A stretch of 64,000 bases of DNA from Klenkia taihuensis. Lineage in GTDB: Bacteria; Actinomycetota; Actinomycetes; Mycobacteriales; Geodermatophilaceae. Location of the stretch: positions 310,001 to 374,000 of the forward strand of contig NZ_FOMD01000001.1 in NCBI RefSeq assembly GCF_900112525.1, in the 5' to 3' direction. Under the pieces are notes generated by a model that saw only the letters and a program-made list of their open reading frames with translations, made no database searches and was not told the DNA's origin. Made by a program: the position numbers and the translations under genes. Positions 16,445 through 24,570 of this stretch are shown here, piece by piece. Position 1 is the stretch's first letter, and every line of letters begins with the position of its first letter.

Positions 16445-17365
16445 GTGGCGGGGGTGCTGACCGGGTTCGTGGTCATCGGCGTGGTGATCGCCGTCGGCTA
16501 CCTCGCCGCCCGCCGCGGCATCCTGCCCGAGGGCGCCCAGCTGGTGCTGGCGCAGACCTCGTTCCGGGTCGCCACCCCGGCGCTGCTGTTCGTGACCCTC
16601 GCCGCCGCCGACCTGGGCCAGGTCTTCTCCGGCACGCTCTGGGTCACCTCGGCCGCCGCGCTCGCCGTCGCCGCGGTGGTCGTGGTGACCGGGGTGGTGC
16701 GTCGCTGGGGCACCGGCCGGACCACGATCGCCGCGATCAGCGCCGGCATGGTCAACTCGGCCAACCTGGGCATCCCGATCGCCGTCCACGTGCTCGGCGA
16801 CGCCACCCTGGTCGCCCCGCTCCTGCTCTTCCAGCTGGTCGTGCTGGTGCCGGCCGCCGTGGTCGCGCTGGACCTCTCCGCCCCCGACGACGGCACCCCG
16901 CGCTGGCTGCGGCTCACCGCGCCGTTCCGCAACCCGGTGCTCCTCGCGTCGGTGGCCGGGCTGGTGGTCAGCGCCGCGGGCTGGCGGGTGCCCGACCTGG
17001 TGCTCGACCCGCTGCAGTTGCTGGCCTCCCTCGCCGTCCCGGCCGTGCTGCTGGCCTACGGCATCTCGCTGCGCGGCGCCCCCGTCCCCGGCCGCGGCCC
17101 GGAGCGCCGGGCGGTGCTGGCGATCAGCGCGCTGAAGCTGCTGGTCATGCCGGGCCTGGCCTGGGCGCTCGCCGCGGCGGTGGGCCTGGGCGGCGCCGAG
17201 CTGTTCGTCGTCGTCGTCCTCTCGGCGCTGCCGACGGCGCAGAACGTCTACACCTACGCGGTCGCCTACGGCACCGGCGAGCGGCTGGCCCAGCAGACGG
17301 TCACCGTGACCACCGCCGGGTCGATCCCGGTGCTGCTGGTGGTCGCGGCGCTGCTCGGGCCCTAG
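16445..17365 (+). CDS. AEC-family (auxin efflux carrier-like) transporter
   Basis: A 306-residue inner-membrane permease with about nine or ten hydrophobic segments. The layout (first helix VAGVLTGFVVIGVVIAVGY, cytoplasmic break, second half LASLAVPAVLLAYGISL) and the conserved MVNSANLGIPIA and ALPTAQNVYTYA motifs are those of the AEC/MleP family, which exports or exchanges organic acids. Start GTG 16445 begins the first helix directly. Stop overlaps the convergent PfkB kinase stop in CTAG. The substrate is unknown; malate or a related acid is typical. Confidence 0.85.
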   Translation: MAGVLTGFVVIGVVIAVGYLAARRGILPEGAQLVLAQTSFRVATPALLFVTLAAADLGQVFSGTLWVTSAAALAVAAVVVVTGVVRRWGTGRTTIAAISAGMVNSANLGIPIAVHVLGDATLVAPLLLFQLVVLVPAAVVALDLSAPDDGTPRWLRLTAPFRNPVLLASVAGLVVSAAGWRVPDLVLDPLQLLASLAVPAVLLAYGISLRGAPVPGRGPERRAVLAISALKLLVMPGLAWALAAAVGLGGAELFVVVVLSALPTAQNVYTYAVAYGTGERLAQQTVTVTTAGSIPVLLVVAALLGP

Positions 17366-18327
17366 ACCGGCGGGGCCGCGCCCACCTGGTCGGCGCGCTC
17401 GGCCCACCAGGCCAGCGTGGTCGGCAGGTCCACCACGCCGGCGTCGGAGCCCAGCCCGGTGGCGACCAGCCCGGCCGCCGCGGTGGCCAGCAGGGCGGCG
17501 ACCGGCAGGTCCCAGCCGCGCTGCAGCCCGGTGACCAGGCCGGCGGTGAAGGCGTCGCCGCAGCCCGTGGTGTCCACGACGTCGACGGTGAAGGCCGGCA
17601 CGGCGTGCACGCCGTCCGGGCCGACGACCAGGGACCCCTCGGCCCCCCGGGTGACGACGACGGTGCCCACGCCCCGGTCCAGCAGCACCCGGGCGGCCGC
17701 CTCGAGGTCGTCCTGGCCGGTCATCGAGCGCAGCTGGTCGTCGTTCGGCACGAAGAGGTCGACCCAGGGCCACACCGGGTCGAGCTGCTCGAGGACGTCG
17801 GGCCCGGCGCCGGAGCGCAGCAGGTCCACGGTCGTCGTCGTGCCCGACTCCCGCGCGTGCCGCAGCAGCGTCGGGGCGACCTCGGTGGCGAAGGGGCCCA
17901 GCACGTCGGGGCCGCCCAGGTGCAGGACGTCGGCGTCGGCGACCAGCTGCGGGTCCACGTCGGCGGCGGTCAGGGTGGCGGTGACGCCGGGCAGGTGCAG
18001 CGTCGGGCGCTCGCCGTTGGCCCGGATCGGCAGGATCGTGGTCGACGTCCGGCCGCCCTCCCGGACGACCAGGCGGTCGGTCTCCACGCCGTGGTCGGCC
18101 AGCAGCATCCGCAGCAGCCGGCCCAGGGCGTCGTCCCCGATCGCGCCGACCGAGGTGACCCGGGCGCCGAGCTTGGCCAGGTCGACGGCGGTGCCGGCGG
18201 CCGTGCCGGCCGCGGTGACCCGGGCGTCCTCGACCAGCGCGCCGCCCTGCCCCGGCGGGATGTCGGCCACCGGCCGGACGTGGACGTCGACGATGTGCGG
18301 GCCGATGCAGACGACGTACGGGTTCAC
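17362..18327 (-). CDS. PfkB-family carbohydrate kinase
   Basis: A 321-residue ribokinase-fold kinase. The N-terminal glycine pair region (GQGGALVEDARVTAAGTAAG) binds sugar, VTRGAEGSLV is near the nucleotide site, and the second PfkB signature is DTTGCGDAFTAG with catalytic Asp258; the usual Ala of DTTGAGDAF is Cys here. The GTG start overlaps the aldolase stop as GTGA, so aldolase and kinase are made together. A kinase plus class II aldolase suggests phosphorylation of a sugar or sugar acid and later cleavage to a three-carbon and a small aldehyde unit. The sugar is not predictable. Confidence 0.88.
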   Translation of the reverse strand: MNPYVVCIGPHIVDVHVRPVADIPPGQGGALVEDARVTAAGTAAGTAVDLAKLGARVTSVGAIGDDALGRLLRMLLADHGVETDRLVVREGGRTSTTILPIRANGERPTLHLPGVTATLTAADVDPQLVADADVLHLGGPDVLGPFATEVAPTLLRHARESGTTTTVDLLRSGAGPDVLEQLDPVWPWVDLFVPNDDQLRSMTGQDDLEAAARVLLDRGVGTVVVTRGAEGSLVVGPDGVHAVPAFTVDVVDTTGCGDAFTAGLVTGLQRGWDLPVAALLATAAAGLVATGLGSDAGVVDLPTTLAWWAERADQVGAAPPV

Positions 18328-18974
18328 GTGGCGGGACCTCCGTAGCGGGACGCGACGACCTCGGCGAGCTCGTCGTCGGTGAGCACCCGGGGCCGGCCCA
18401 GGGCGGTGGCGGTGACGAACAGCTCGCACAGCCACTCGAGCAGGTGCGCCCGCTCGAAGGCGTCGTCGAGGGATGCGCCGTGGGTGACGGCGCCGTGGTT
18501 CTGCAGGAGCGCTGCGGTGCGGTCGGCGAGCGCCTCGGTGACGGCGCGGGCCAGCTCGGGGGTGCCGTAGCGGTGGTAGGGCGCCACCCGGGGGGCGCCC
18601 CCGAGCCGGACGGCGTAGTAGTGCAGCGGCGGGAGGACGTCGACGACGGTGGAGACCGCCACGCTGCGCAGGCCGTGGTGGTGCACGACCGCCCCGGCGC
18701 CGGTCGCGGCGTACACCGACAGGTGCAGCCCGGTCTCGGTCGAGGGCCGCAGGCTGCTCGACCCCTCGGCCGGGCTGCCGTCGGGGTGCACGAGGCACAC
18801 GTCCTCGGGTCCCACCTGGTCGTAGGGCACCGACGACGGCGAGATGGCGACCAGGTCGCCGACCCGCACGCTCACGTTGCCCGCCGTCCCGGTGACCAGG
18901 CCCTCGTCGATCAGCCGTCGACCGCCCGCGGCGACCGCCTCCCGGGCCGCCTGCACGGCAGACAGGTCGGTCAT
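18324..18974 (-). CDS. Class II aldolase/adducin family protein (FucA-like)
   Basis: A 216-residue zinc-dependent aldolase or epimerase. TAGNVSVR binds the phosphate, SSSLRPSTE leads to the catalytic Glu80, HHHG (His98-His100) and the later QNHG (His160) supply the zinc ligands. Relatives include L-fuculose-phosphate aldolase, methylthioribulose-phosphate dehydratase and five-carbon epimerases. It is first in a minus-strand operon with the PfkB kinase and divergent from a monooxygenase; the 81-base region between holds the operator-like sequence shared with the TetR/aminotransferase promoter. Confidence 0.85.
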   Translation of the reverse strand: MTDLSAVQAAREAVAAGGRRLIDEGLVTGTAGNVSVRVGDLVAISPSSVPYDQVGPEDVCLVHPDGSPAEGSSSLRPSTETGLHLSVYAATGAGAVVHHHGLRSVAVSTVVDVLPPLHYYAVRLGGAPRVAPYHRYGTPELARAVTEALADRTAALLQNHGAVTHGASLDDAFERAHLLEWLCELFVTATALGRPRVLTDDELAEVVASRYGGPAT

Positions 18975-19013
18975 CGTGCAGGACCTGGTGGGACGAGCTC
19001 CATCGGCCTAACG

Positions 19014-19033
19014 TATCTCGAACGCTTGATATG
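19014..19033. promoter_or_regulatory. Shared operator, site 1 (aldolase/monooxygenase)
   Basis: TATCTCGAACGCTTGATATG is an imperfect inverted repeat (TATCTC ... GATATG). Its first ten bases are identical to site 2 at 21533, and the right half also matches GAYATR. It lies 22 bases before the monooxygenase start and 39 bases from the divergent aldolase start, in a locally A+T-rich spot. It is most likely bound by the TetR regulator encoded at 20841-21440. Confidence 0.6.
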
Positions 19034-19055
19034 CAAAAGATCCCGGAGGCGCCCG

Positions 19056-20837
19056 ATGACCGTCGACCCGCAGGCCTGGCTCGAGCGGTTCCAGGCCGCG
19101 TTGACCGCGCGGGACGTCGACGCGGCGGTGGCGCTGTTCGGGCCGGAGTGCTTCTGGCGGGACCTGGTCGCCTTCACCTGGAACATCGCCACCGCCGAGG
19201 GGCCGGAGGCGGTCCGGGCGCGGCTGGTCGAGGTGCTGGACCGGGTCGACCCCACCGGCTTCCGCGTCGAGGAGGGCACCGTGCCGACCCGCCGCGGCGG
19301 CGTCGACGAGGCGTGGGTCGAGTTCGAGACCTCGGTCGGGCGCGGCCGGGGCCACCTGCGGCTGCAGGACGGCAAGGCCTGGACGTTGCTCACCACGCTG
19401 TACGAGCTGACCGGCCACGAGGAGCCGTCCGGGACGCGGCGGCCGGTGGGGGCCGAGCACGGGGCCAACAAGGACCGGCAGACCTGGCTGGAGCGCCGCG
19501 ACGCCGAGGCCGGCGAGCTCGGGTACACCCGCCAGCCCTACGTGCTGGTCATCGGCGGTGGGCAGGGCGGGATCGCGCTGGGTGCCCGGCTGCGCCAGCT
19601 CGACGTCCCCACGATCGTGGTGGACCGGCACGCCCGCCCCGGGGACCAGTGGCGCAGCCGCTACAAGTCGCTGTGCCTGCACGACCCGGTCTGGTACGAC
19701 CACCTGCCCTACCTGCCGTTCCCGGAGAACTGGCCGGTGTTCGCGCCGAAGGACAAGATCGGCGACTGGCTGGAGATGTACGTCAAGGTCATGGAGCTGA
19801 ACTACTGGAGCTCCACGACGGTCGAGTCCGCCTCGTTCGACGAGGCGGCCGGGCGGTGGGACGTCGAGGTCACCCGTGACGGCGAGCGGCTCACCCTGCA
19901 CCCCACCGAGCTGGTGTTCGCCACCGGCATGAGCGGCAAGGCCCGGATGCCGGAGTTCCCCGGCATGGACCGCTTCCGCGGGGAGCAGCAGCACTCCTCC
20001 CAGCACCCCGGACCGGAGCAGTACCGGGACAAGAAGGTCGTCGTCGTGGGGTCCAACAACTCCGCGCACGACATCTGCGCCGCGCTGTGGGAGCACGGCG
20101 CCGACGTCACGATGGTGCAGCGCAGCTCCACCCTGGTGGTGCGCTCCGAGGCCGTGCTGCAGTCGATGGCCGGCACCTACTCCGAGGCCGCGGTCGCCGC
20201 CGGGATGACCACCGCCCGGGCCGACCTGGTCGGGGCGTCGGTGCCGATGGCGCTGCTCGGTCGCTTCCAGAAGCCGGTGTACGACCGCATCCGCGAGCGG
20301 GACGCCGCGTTCTACGCCCGCCTGGAGGCCGCCGGGTTCGAGCTCGACTTCGGCGAGGACGACACCGGCATGTCGCTGAAGTACCTGCGCCGGGGCTCGG
20401 GCTACTACATCGACGTGGGCGCCTCCGAGCTGGTCGCCGACGGCTCGGTCGCGCTGGCGCGCGGCCAGGTGCGCGAGCTGACCGAGGACGCCGTCGTCCT
20501 CGCGGACGGGACGGCGCTGCCGGCCGACCTGGTGGTCTACGCGACCGGCTACGAACCGGCCAACGGCTGGGTGGCCGACCTGGTCGACCAGGGCACCGCT
20601 GACCGGCTCGGCCGGGTCTGGGGCCTGGGCTCGGGCACCACCGGCGACCCCGGGCCTTGGGAGGGCGAGCTGCGCAACGTCTGGAAGCCCACCGCGGTGC
20701 CGCAGCTGTGGTTCCACGGCGGCAACCTGGCGATGTCGCGGCACTTCTCGCTGTACCTGGCGCTGCAGCTCAAGGCCCGGTACGAGGGCATCCCCACCCC
20801 GGTCGCCGAGCGGGCGCCGGTGCACCACCCGCGCTGA
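19056..20837 (+). CDS. Flavin monooxygenase with N-terminal NTF2-like domain
   Basis: A 593-residue protein. Residues 1-120 form an NTF2/SnoaL-like domain (FQAALTARDVDAAVALFG, then ECFWRDLVAFTW), and residues about 160-593 a class B flavin monooxygenase: FAD motif GGGQGG at 168-172, Rossmann GSNNSA at 332-337 in place of the usual GxGNSG, and YATGYEP near residue 515. The front domain is about 120 residues more than ordinary FMOs. Such fusions occur in actinobacteria and are annotated as FAD-dependent oxidoreductases. GGAGG stands upstream of the ATG. It converges on the TetR gene with three bases between stops. Probably oxidises the compound handled by this locus. Confidence 0.85.
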   Translation: MTVDPQAWLERFQAALTARDVDAAVALFGPECFWRDLVAFTWNIATAEGPEAVRARLVEVLDRVDPTGFRVEEGTVPTRRGGVDEAWVEFETSVGRGRGHLRLQDGKAWTLLTTLYELTGHEEPSGTRRPVGAEHGANKDRQTWLERRDAEAGELGYTRQPYVLVIGGGQGGIALGARLRQLDVPTIVVDRHARPGDQWRSRYKSLCLHDPVWYDHLPYLPFPENWPVFAPKDKIGDWLEMYVKVMELNYWSSTTVESASFDEAAGRWDVEVTRDGERLTLHPTELVFATGMSGKARMPEFPGMDRFRGEQQHSSQHPGPEQYRDKKVVVVGSNNSAHDICAALWEHGADVTMVQRSSTLVVRSEAVLQSMAGTYSEAAVAAGMTTARADLVGASVPMALLGRFQKPVYDRIRERDAAFYARLEAAGFELDFGEDDTGMSLKYLRRGSGYYIDVGASELVADGSVALARGQVRELTEDAVVLADGTALPADLVVYATGYEPANGWVADLVDQGTADRLGRVWGLGSGTTGDPGPWEGELRNVWKPTAVPQLWFHGGNLAMSRHFSLYLALQLKARYEGIPTPVAERAPVHHPR

Positions 20838-20840
20838 GGG

Positions 20841-21440
20841 TCAGCGGGCGGTGCGCGCGATCCGCTCCAGGAACCGGTCGACCAGGAGCACCTGGTGGTC
20901 CGGGGTCATGTGGCCGGGGTCGACGATCGCCTGGATCGACAGCGAGTCGACCATGCCCACGACGTCGTCGACCAGCCGCGGCAGGTCGGCGTCCTCGGCC
21001 AGCTCGCCCGCGGCGGCGGCCTGGTCGAGGAAGCCGCGCCACAGCCGGCGGGACCCCTCGTAGGACGCGCTGCGGATGCCGCGCAGGTACGCGTTGCCCA
21101 CCGACTGGCCCAGGAAGCTGACGTCGACCTGGGCCTCGACGAAGCGCTCGTCGTCCAGCGGCAGCGCCTCGAGCATGGCCAGCCGCAGCGCGGTGACGCC
21201 GGCGCTGTCGCGGGTGGCCACCAGGATCCGGTCGCGCGCCCGGGCGAAGGCGAGCCGGTGCGCCGAGACCAGGATGTCCTGCTTGTCGCTGAAGTAGTGG
21301 GTGAGGACCCCGATGGAGTAGCCGGCCTCCTCGGCGATCGCCCGGGTGGTGGCCGCGTCGAGCCCGGCCCGCGCGATGACCCGCCAGGTGGCGTCCAGCA
21401 CCTCTCGTCGCCGTTCGGCGTGGTCGACGATCTTCGGCAC
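20841..21440 (-). CDS. TetR-family transcriptional regulator
   Basis: A 199-residue repressor. The N-terminal helix-turn-helix is REVLDATWRVIARAG ... TRAIAEEAGYSIGVLTHYFSDK (residues about 11-52), followed by an all-helical ligand domain of the BetI-like type (TetR_C). GTG start with GAGGAG upstream. It is divergent from the aminotransferase/ABC transporter operon. Its promoter region holds a TATCTCGAAC-type inverted repeat that also occurs at the aldolase/monooxygenase promoter, so it probably controls both, and itself. The ligand is likely the transported substrate. Confidence 0.88.
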   Translation of the reverse strand: MPKIVDHAERRREVLDATWRVIARAGLDAATTRAIAEEAGYSIGVLTHYFSDKQDILVSAHRLAFARARDRILVATRDSAGVTALRLAMLEALPLDDERFVEAQVDVSFLGQSVGNAYLRGIRSASYEGSRRLWRGFLDQAAAAGELAEDADLPRLVDDVVGMVDSLSIQAIVDPGHMTPDHQVLLVDRFLERIARTAR

Positions 21441-21470
21441 GGAGCTCCTCGGTGACGGCTGTGACCGGCG

Positions 21471-21484
21471 GTGACCCCGGTCAC
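21471..21484. promoter_or_regulatory. CRP/GlxR-like binding site
   Basis: GTGACCCCGGTCAC, a perfect inverted repeat with two central bases, fits the GTGA-N6-TCAC core. It lies 31 bases upstream of the tetR start and about 50 bases from the shared operator site 2, in the 150-base divergent region before the aminotransferase operon. Confidence 0.45.
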
Positions 21485-21532
21485 GGGAAGCAGGTGCTGA
21501 GGCCTTTACAGCAGCGTAGCCGGACTCTAACT

Positions 21533-21552
21533 TATCTCGAACATCCGACATA
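21533..21552. promoter_or_regulatory. Shared operator, site 2 (TetR/aminotransferase)
   Basis: TATCTCGAACATCCGACATA is an inverted repeat of TAT-N-TCG with CGA-N-ATA. It shares TATCTCGAAC and the GAYAT right half with site 1 at 19014. It lies 39 bases before the aminotransferase start and is the best candidate for the operator of the adjacent TetR. Confidence 0.65.
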
Positions 21553-21590
21553 AATAGTCCGGACGTCGTACCACCCCCTGGAGGACCGCC

Positions 21591-22847
21591 GTGACCGTCG
21601 CCGATGAACGCCTGACCGAGACCCGCACCCGGGACGGCGAGCTGCGCGCCCGGGCCGCCCGGGTCATCCCCGGCGGCATGTACGGCCACATGCTGGTCAA
21701 CGAGCACACGATGCCGCCGTCCTTCCCGCAGTTCTACGACCGCGGCGAGGGCGCCCTGACCTGGGACGTCGACGGCAACCGCTACATCGACTTCCTCTGC
21801 TCGTTCGGGCCGATGCTGCTGGGCCACCGCAACCCCCGCGTCGACGCGGCGGCCGCCGCGCAGCAGGCCCTCGGCGACACCCTCACCGGCCCCTCGGCCC
21901 GGATGGTGGAGCTCGCCGAGGTGCTCACCGGCACCATCGCGCACGCCGACTGGGCCATGTTCGCCAAGAACGGCACCGACGCCACCTCCATGGGCATCCG
22001 GATCGCCCGGGCGGCCACCGGCAAGGCCAAGTTCCTCAAGGCCGCCGTCGCCTACCACGGCGCCAACGACTGGTTCACCCCGCGCACGGCCGGGGTGACC
22101 GACGCCGACCGGGCCAACATCGTCGAGTTCGAGTACAACGACGTCGCCTCGCTGCGCGCCGCCGTCGCCGCCCACTCCGGCGAGATCGCGGCGATCATCG
22201 TGACCCCGTTCCGGCACGACGCCTTCGTGCCGCAGGAGCTGGTGGACCCCGCCTTCGCCCGGGCGGCCCGCGAGGCGGCCACCGCCGAGGGCGCGGCGCT
22301 GCTGCTGGACGAGGTGCGCACCGGCTTCCGGCTCGACGTCCGCGGGGCCTGGGAGTCCCTCGGCGTCCGGCCGGACCTGACCGCCTTCTCCAAGGCGCTG
22401 GCCAACGGCTACCCGATCGCGGCCCTGGTCGGCACCGACGCGCTGTCGGCCGCCGCCTCCGAGGTCTACGTGACCGGGTCGTTCTGGTCCTCGGCGGTGC
22501 CCATGGCCGCCGGCATCGCGACCATCCGGGAGGCGGTCGCCCTCGACGCCCCGGCGCTGACCCGGTCGGCCGGCGCCCGCTTCAAGGCCGGCCTGGAGGC
22601 CCAGTCGGTGGCCGCCGGGATGCCGCTGGAGCTCACCGGGCCCGAGCAGATGCCGCTGCTGGTCTTCGCCGACGACGTGCACAAGAAGCGCGCGTTCGCC
22701 TTCACCGACGCCGCCATCAGGCGCGGGGTGCTGCTGCACCCCTGGCACAACATGTTCCTCTCCACGGCCCACACCGACGAGGTCGTCGACGAGGCGCTGC
22801 TGCGCACGCAGGACGCCTTCGACGAGCTCACCCAGCTCGACGTCTGA
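21591..22847 (+). CDS. Class III aminotransferase (glutamate-1-semialdehyde aminomutase-like)
   Basis: A 418-residue PLP enzyme. GKAKFLKAAVAYHGANDWF follows the cofactor phosphate region, LLLDEVRTGFRL contains the PLP-binding Asp, and FSKALANGYPIAALVG holds the Schiff-base lysine. The sequence begins as in GSA-aminomutase-like enzymes (RARAARVIPGGMYG), but heme biosynthesis genes are absent, and the downstream ABC transporter and TetR control point to a catabolic transaminase for an imported amine or amino acid. GTG start with GGAGG upstream, 37 bases ahead of the binding protein gene. Confidence 0.88.
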   Translation: MTVADERLTETRTRDGELRARAARVIPGGMYGHMLVNEHTMPPSFPQFYDRGEGALTWDVDGNRYIDFLCSFGPMLLGHRNPRVDAAAAAQQALGDTLTGPSARMVELAEVLTGTIAHADWAMFAKNGTDATSMGIRIARAATGKAKFLKAAVAYHGANDWFTPRTAGVTDADRANIVEFEYNDVASLRAAVAAHSGEIAAIIVTPFRHDAFVPQELVDPAFARAAREAATAEGAALLLDEVRTGFRLDVRGAWESLGVRPDLTAFSKALANGYPIAALVGTDALSAAASEVYVTGSFWSSAVPMAAGIATIREAVALDAPALTRSAGARFKAGLEAQSVAAGMPLELTGPEQMPLLVFADDVHKKRAFAFTDAAIRRGVLLHPWHNMFLSTAHTDEVVDEALLRTQDAFDELTQLDV

Positions 22848-22884
22848 CCCACCCCACCCCCACCCGGTACGGCAGAGGAGACCC

Positions 22885-24498
22885 ATGAGCAGCGTCCGCC
22901 CGAGTGCACCGCAGCGCCGACGAACCGCAGCACGGGCAGGGGTCGTGGTGCTCGCGGCCACGGCTCTGGCGGCCTGCTCCTCGACCGGGCCGGCGACCAC
23001 CGACCGGACCGGGATCATCATCGGCCGGGCGATGGACGTGAACTCCCTCGACATCTCCCGGTCGCTGTGCGACACCTGCCAGATCTACAACTCCGCGGTC
23101 TACGAGACCCTCGTGCGGGCCACCCCCGACGGCGAGCTCGACCCGCTGCTGGCCGAGTCGTGGGAGGCCAACGAGGACTCCACGCAGTTCACCTTCACCC
23201 TCGACCCCGACGCGGTGTTCGCCGACGGCTCCCCCGTCGAGGCCAAGGACGTCGCCTGGTCCTGGCTGCGGCTGCAGAACCTGCAGGGCCTGCCCAGCTA
23301 CTTCATGCAGGGCATCACCGGCGTCGAGGCACCCGACGAGCGCACCGTCGTCGTCACCTCGGCGGCACCGAACTCGGCATTCCTCAACATCACGTCCGCC
23401 TCCTACATGGGCATCGTCAACTCCGACGTGGCCGCCGAGAACGGGGCCACCGCCGACGCCGACGCCGCCACCAGCGACTCGGCCGAGCAGTGGTTCCTCG
23501 CCAACTCCGCCGGCTCGGGCCAGTACGTGCTGGACTCCTACGCCGAGGGCTCGGAGATCGTGCTGTCGGCCAACGACCAGTACTGGGGCGAGGAGCCCAA
23601 CTTCTCCAGCGTGACCATCAAGGAGGTCACCGACGCCTCGGCGCAGCTGCAGCAGCTGCAGCAGGGCGACATCGACCTGGCGATGCAGATCAGCTTCGAC
23701 GCCCTGGACCAGATCGAGTCCGACGAGTCGCTGACCACCGACGTCGTCCCCTCGTACAACTTCCTCTACCTCGCCCTCTCCCCCGGCGTGGCCGGCGGCG
23801 AGGCGCTGCAGGACGTACGGGTGCGCAACGCGATCCGGATGGGCATCGACTACGACACGGTCATCGACGCCACCTTGGCCGGCAACGGCGAGCGGCAGTC
23901 CACGGGCATCCCGAACGGGTTCGAGGGTGCCGAGGACCTGCCCATCCCGGACTTCGACCCCGAGGGTGCCAAGGCGCTGCTCGCCGAGGCCGGCTACCCC
24001 GACGGGCTGACCCTGGACGCCACCTACCCGACCTTCTCGGCCTACGGCGTCAACTCCAACACCGAGATGCAGTCGATCCAGCAGAGCCTGGCCGAGGCCG
24101 GCGTGACGCTGAACCTGTCACCGGTGGACTTCTCCACCTGGGGCGACGCGATCGGCACCACCGGTTACCCGGTGACCGCGATCTACTTCGCCCCCGACCA
24201 CCCCGACACGATCCAGTACTTCCAGTACTTCTCGCTGATCGACGGGTCGGTCTGGGCCGGCCGGGCGCGAATGCCGGTCAACCCGGAGGAGAACACGCTG
24301 GTCGCCCAGGCCCTCGCGCAGTCCGGTGACGAGCGGACGGCGACCTACGCCCAGCTGGGGCAGCTGATGTACGACGACGCGATCATCCTGCCGGTCGTCA
24401 ACCCCAAGTACATCCTGGCCAGCTCGGCCGACCTCGAGGGCAACAACTACGACATCACCCGGAACCTGGACCTGACCCGGCTGACGTTCGCAGACTGA
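22885..24498 (+). CDS. Family 5 solute-binding lipoprotein (DppA/OppA/NikA type)
   Basis: A 537-residue extracytoplasmic binding protein. It has a twin-Arg-like basic start, hydrophobic segment and lipobox LAAC (Cys31). The SBP_bac_5 signature region is ESWEANEDSTQFTFTLDPDAVFADGSPVEAKDVAWSW in part, with the later VRNAIRMGIDYDTVIDATL segment typical of DppA-like proteins. It captures a peptide, opine or similar compound for the following permeases and ATPase. AGAGGAG precedes the ATG. A strong hairpin follows the gene. Confidence 0.9.
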   Translation: MSSVRPSAPQRRRTAARAGVVVLAATALAACSSTGPATTDRTGIIIGRAMDVNSLDISRSLCDTCQIYNSAVYETLVRATPDGELDPLLAESWEANEDSTQFTFTLDPDAVFADGSPVEAKDVAWSWLRLQNLQGLPSYFMQGITGVEAPDERTVVVTSAAPNSAFLNITSASYMGIVNSDVAAENGATADADAATSDSAEQWFLANSAGSGQYVLDSYAEGSEIVLSANDQYWGEEPNFSSVTIKEVTDASAQLQQLQQGDIDLAMQISFDALDQIESDESLTTDVVPSYNFLYLALSPGVAGGEALQDVRVRNAIRMGIDYDTVIDATLAGNGERQSTGIPNGFEGAEDLPIPDFDPEGAKALLAEAGYPDGLTLDATYPTFSAYGVNSNTEMQSIQQSLAEAGVTLNLSPVDFSTWGDAIGTTGYPVTAIYFAPDHPDTIQYFQYFSLIDGSVWAGRARMPVNPEENTLVAQALAQSGDERTATYAQLGQLMYDDAIILPVVNPKYILASSADLEGNNYDITRNLDLTRLTFAD

Positions 24499-24508
24499 TC
24501 CCTGGTCA

Positions 24509-24539
24509 TCCCGGGGGGCGCTGCCCGCGCCCCCCGGGA
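24509..24539 (+). terminator. Hairpin between binding protein and permease genes
   Basis: A perfect 13-bp G+C-only-rich stem (TCCCGGGGGGCGC and its complement, loop TGCCC) lies 11 bases after the lipoprotein stop and 32 bases before the first permease. Since the next genes belong to the same transporter, it probably acts as a partial terminator or 3'-end stabiliser that keeps binding protein mRNA in excess. Confidence 0.65.
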
Positions 24540-24570
24540 ACCGGAGCCACCCCCACCCCGGGAGCTGCCC

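Noticed and set aside
21591-22847. Reading the aminotransferase as a true glutamate-1-semialdehyde aminomutase (hemL)
   Set aside because: No heme genes are nearby and the gene is under TetR control with a transporter; the GSA-like start is shared by many catabolic class III enzymes.
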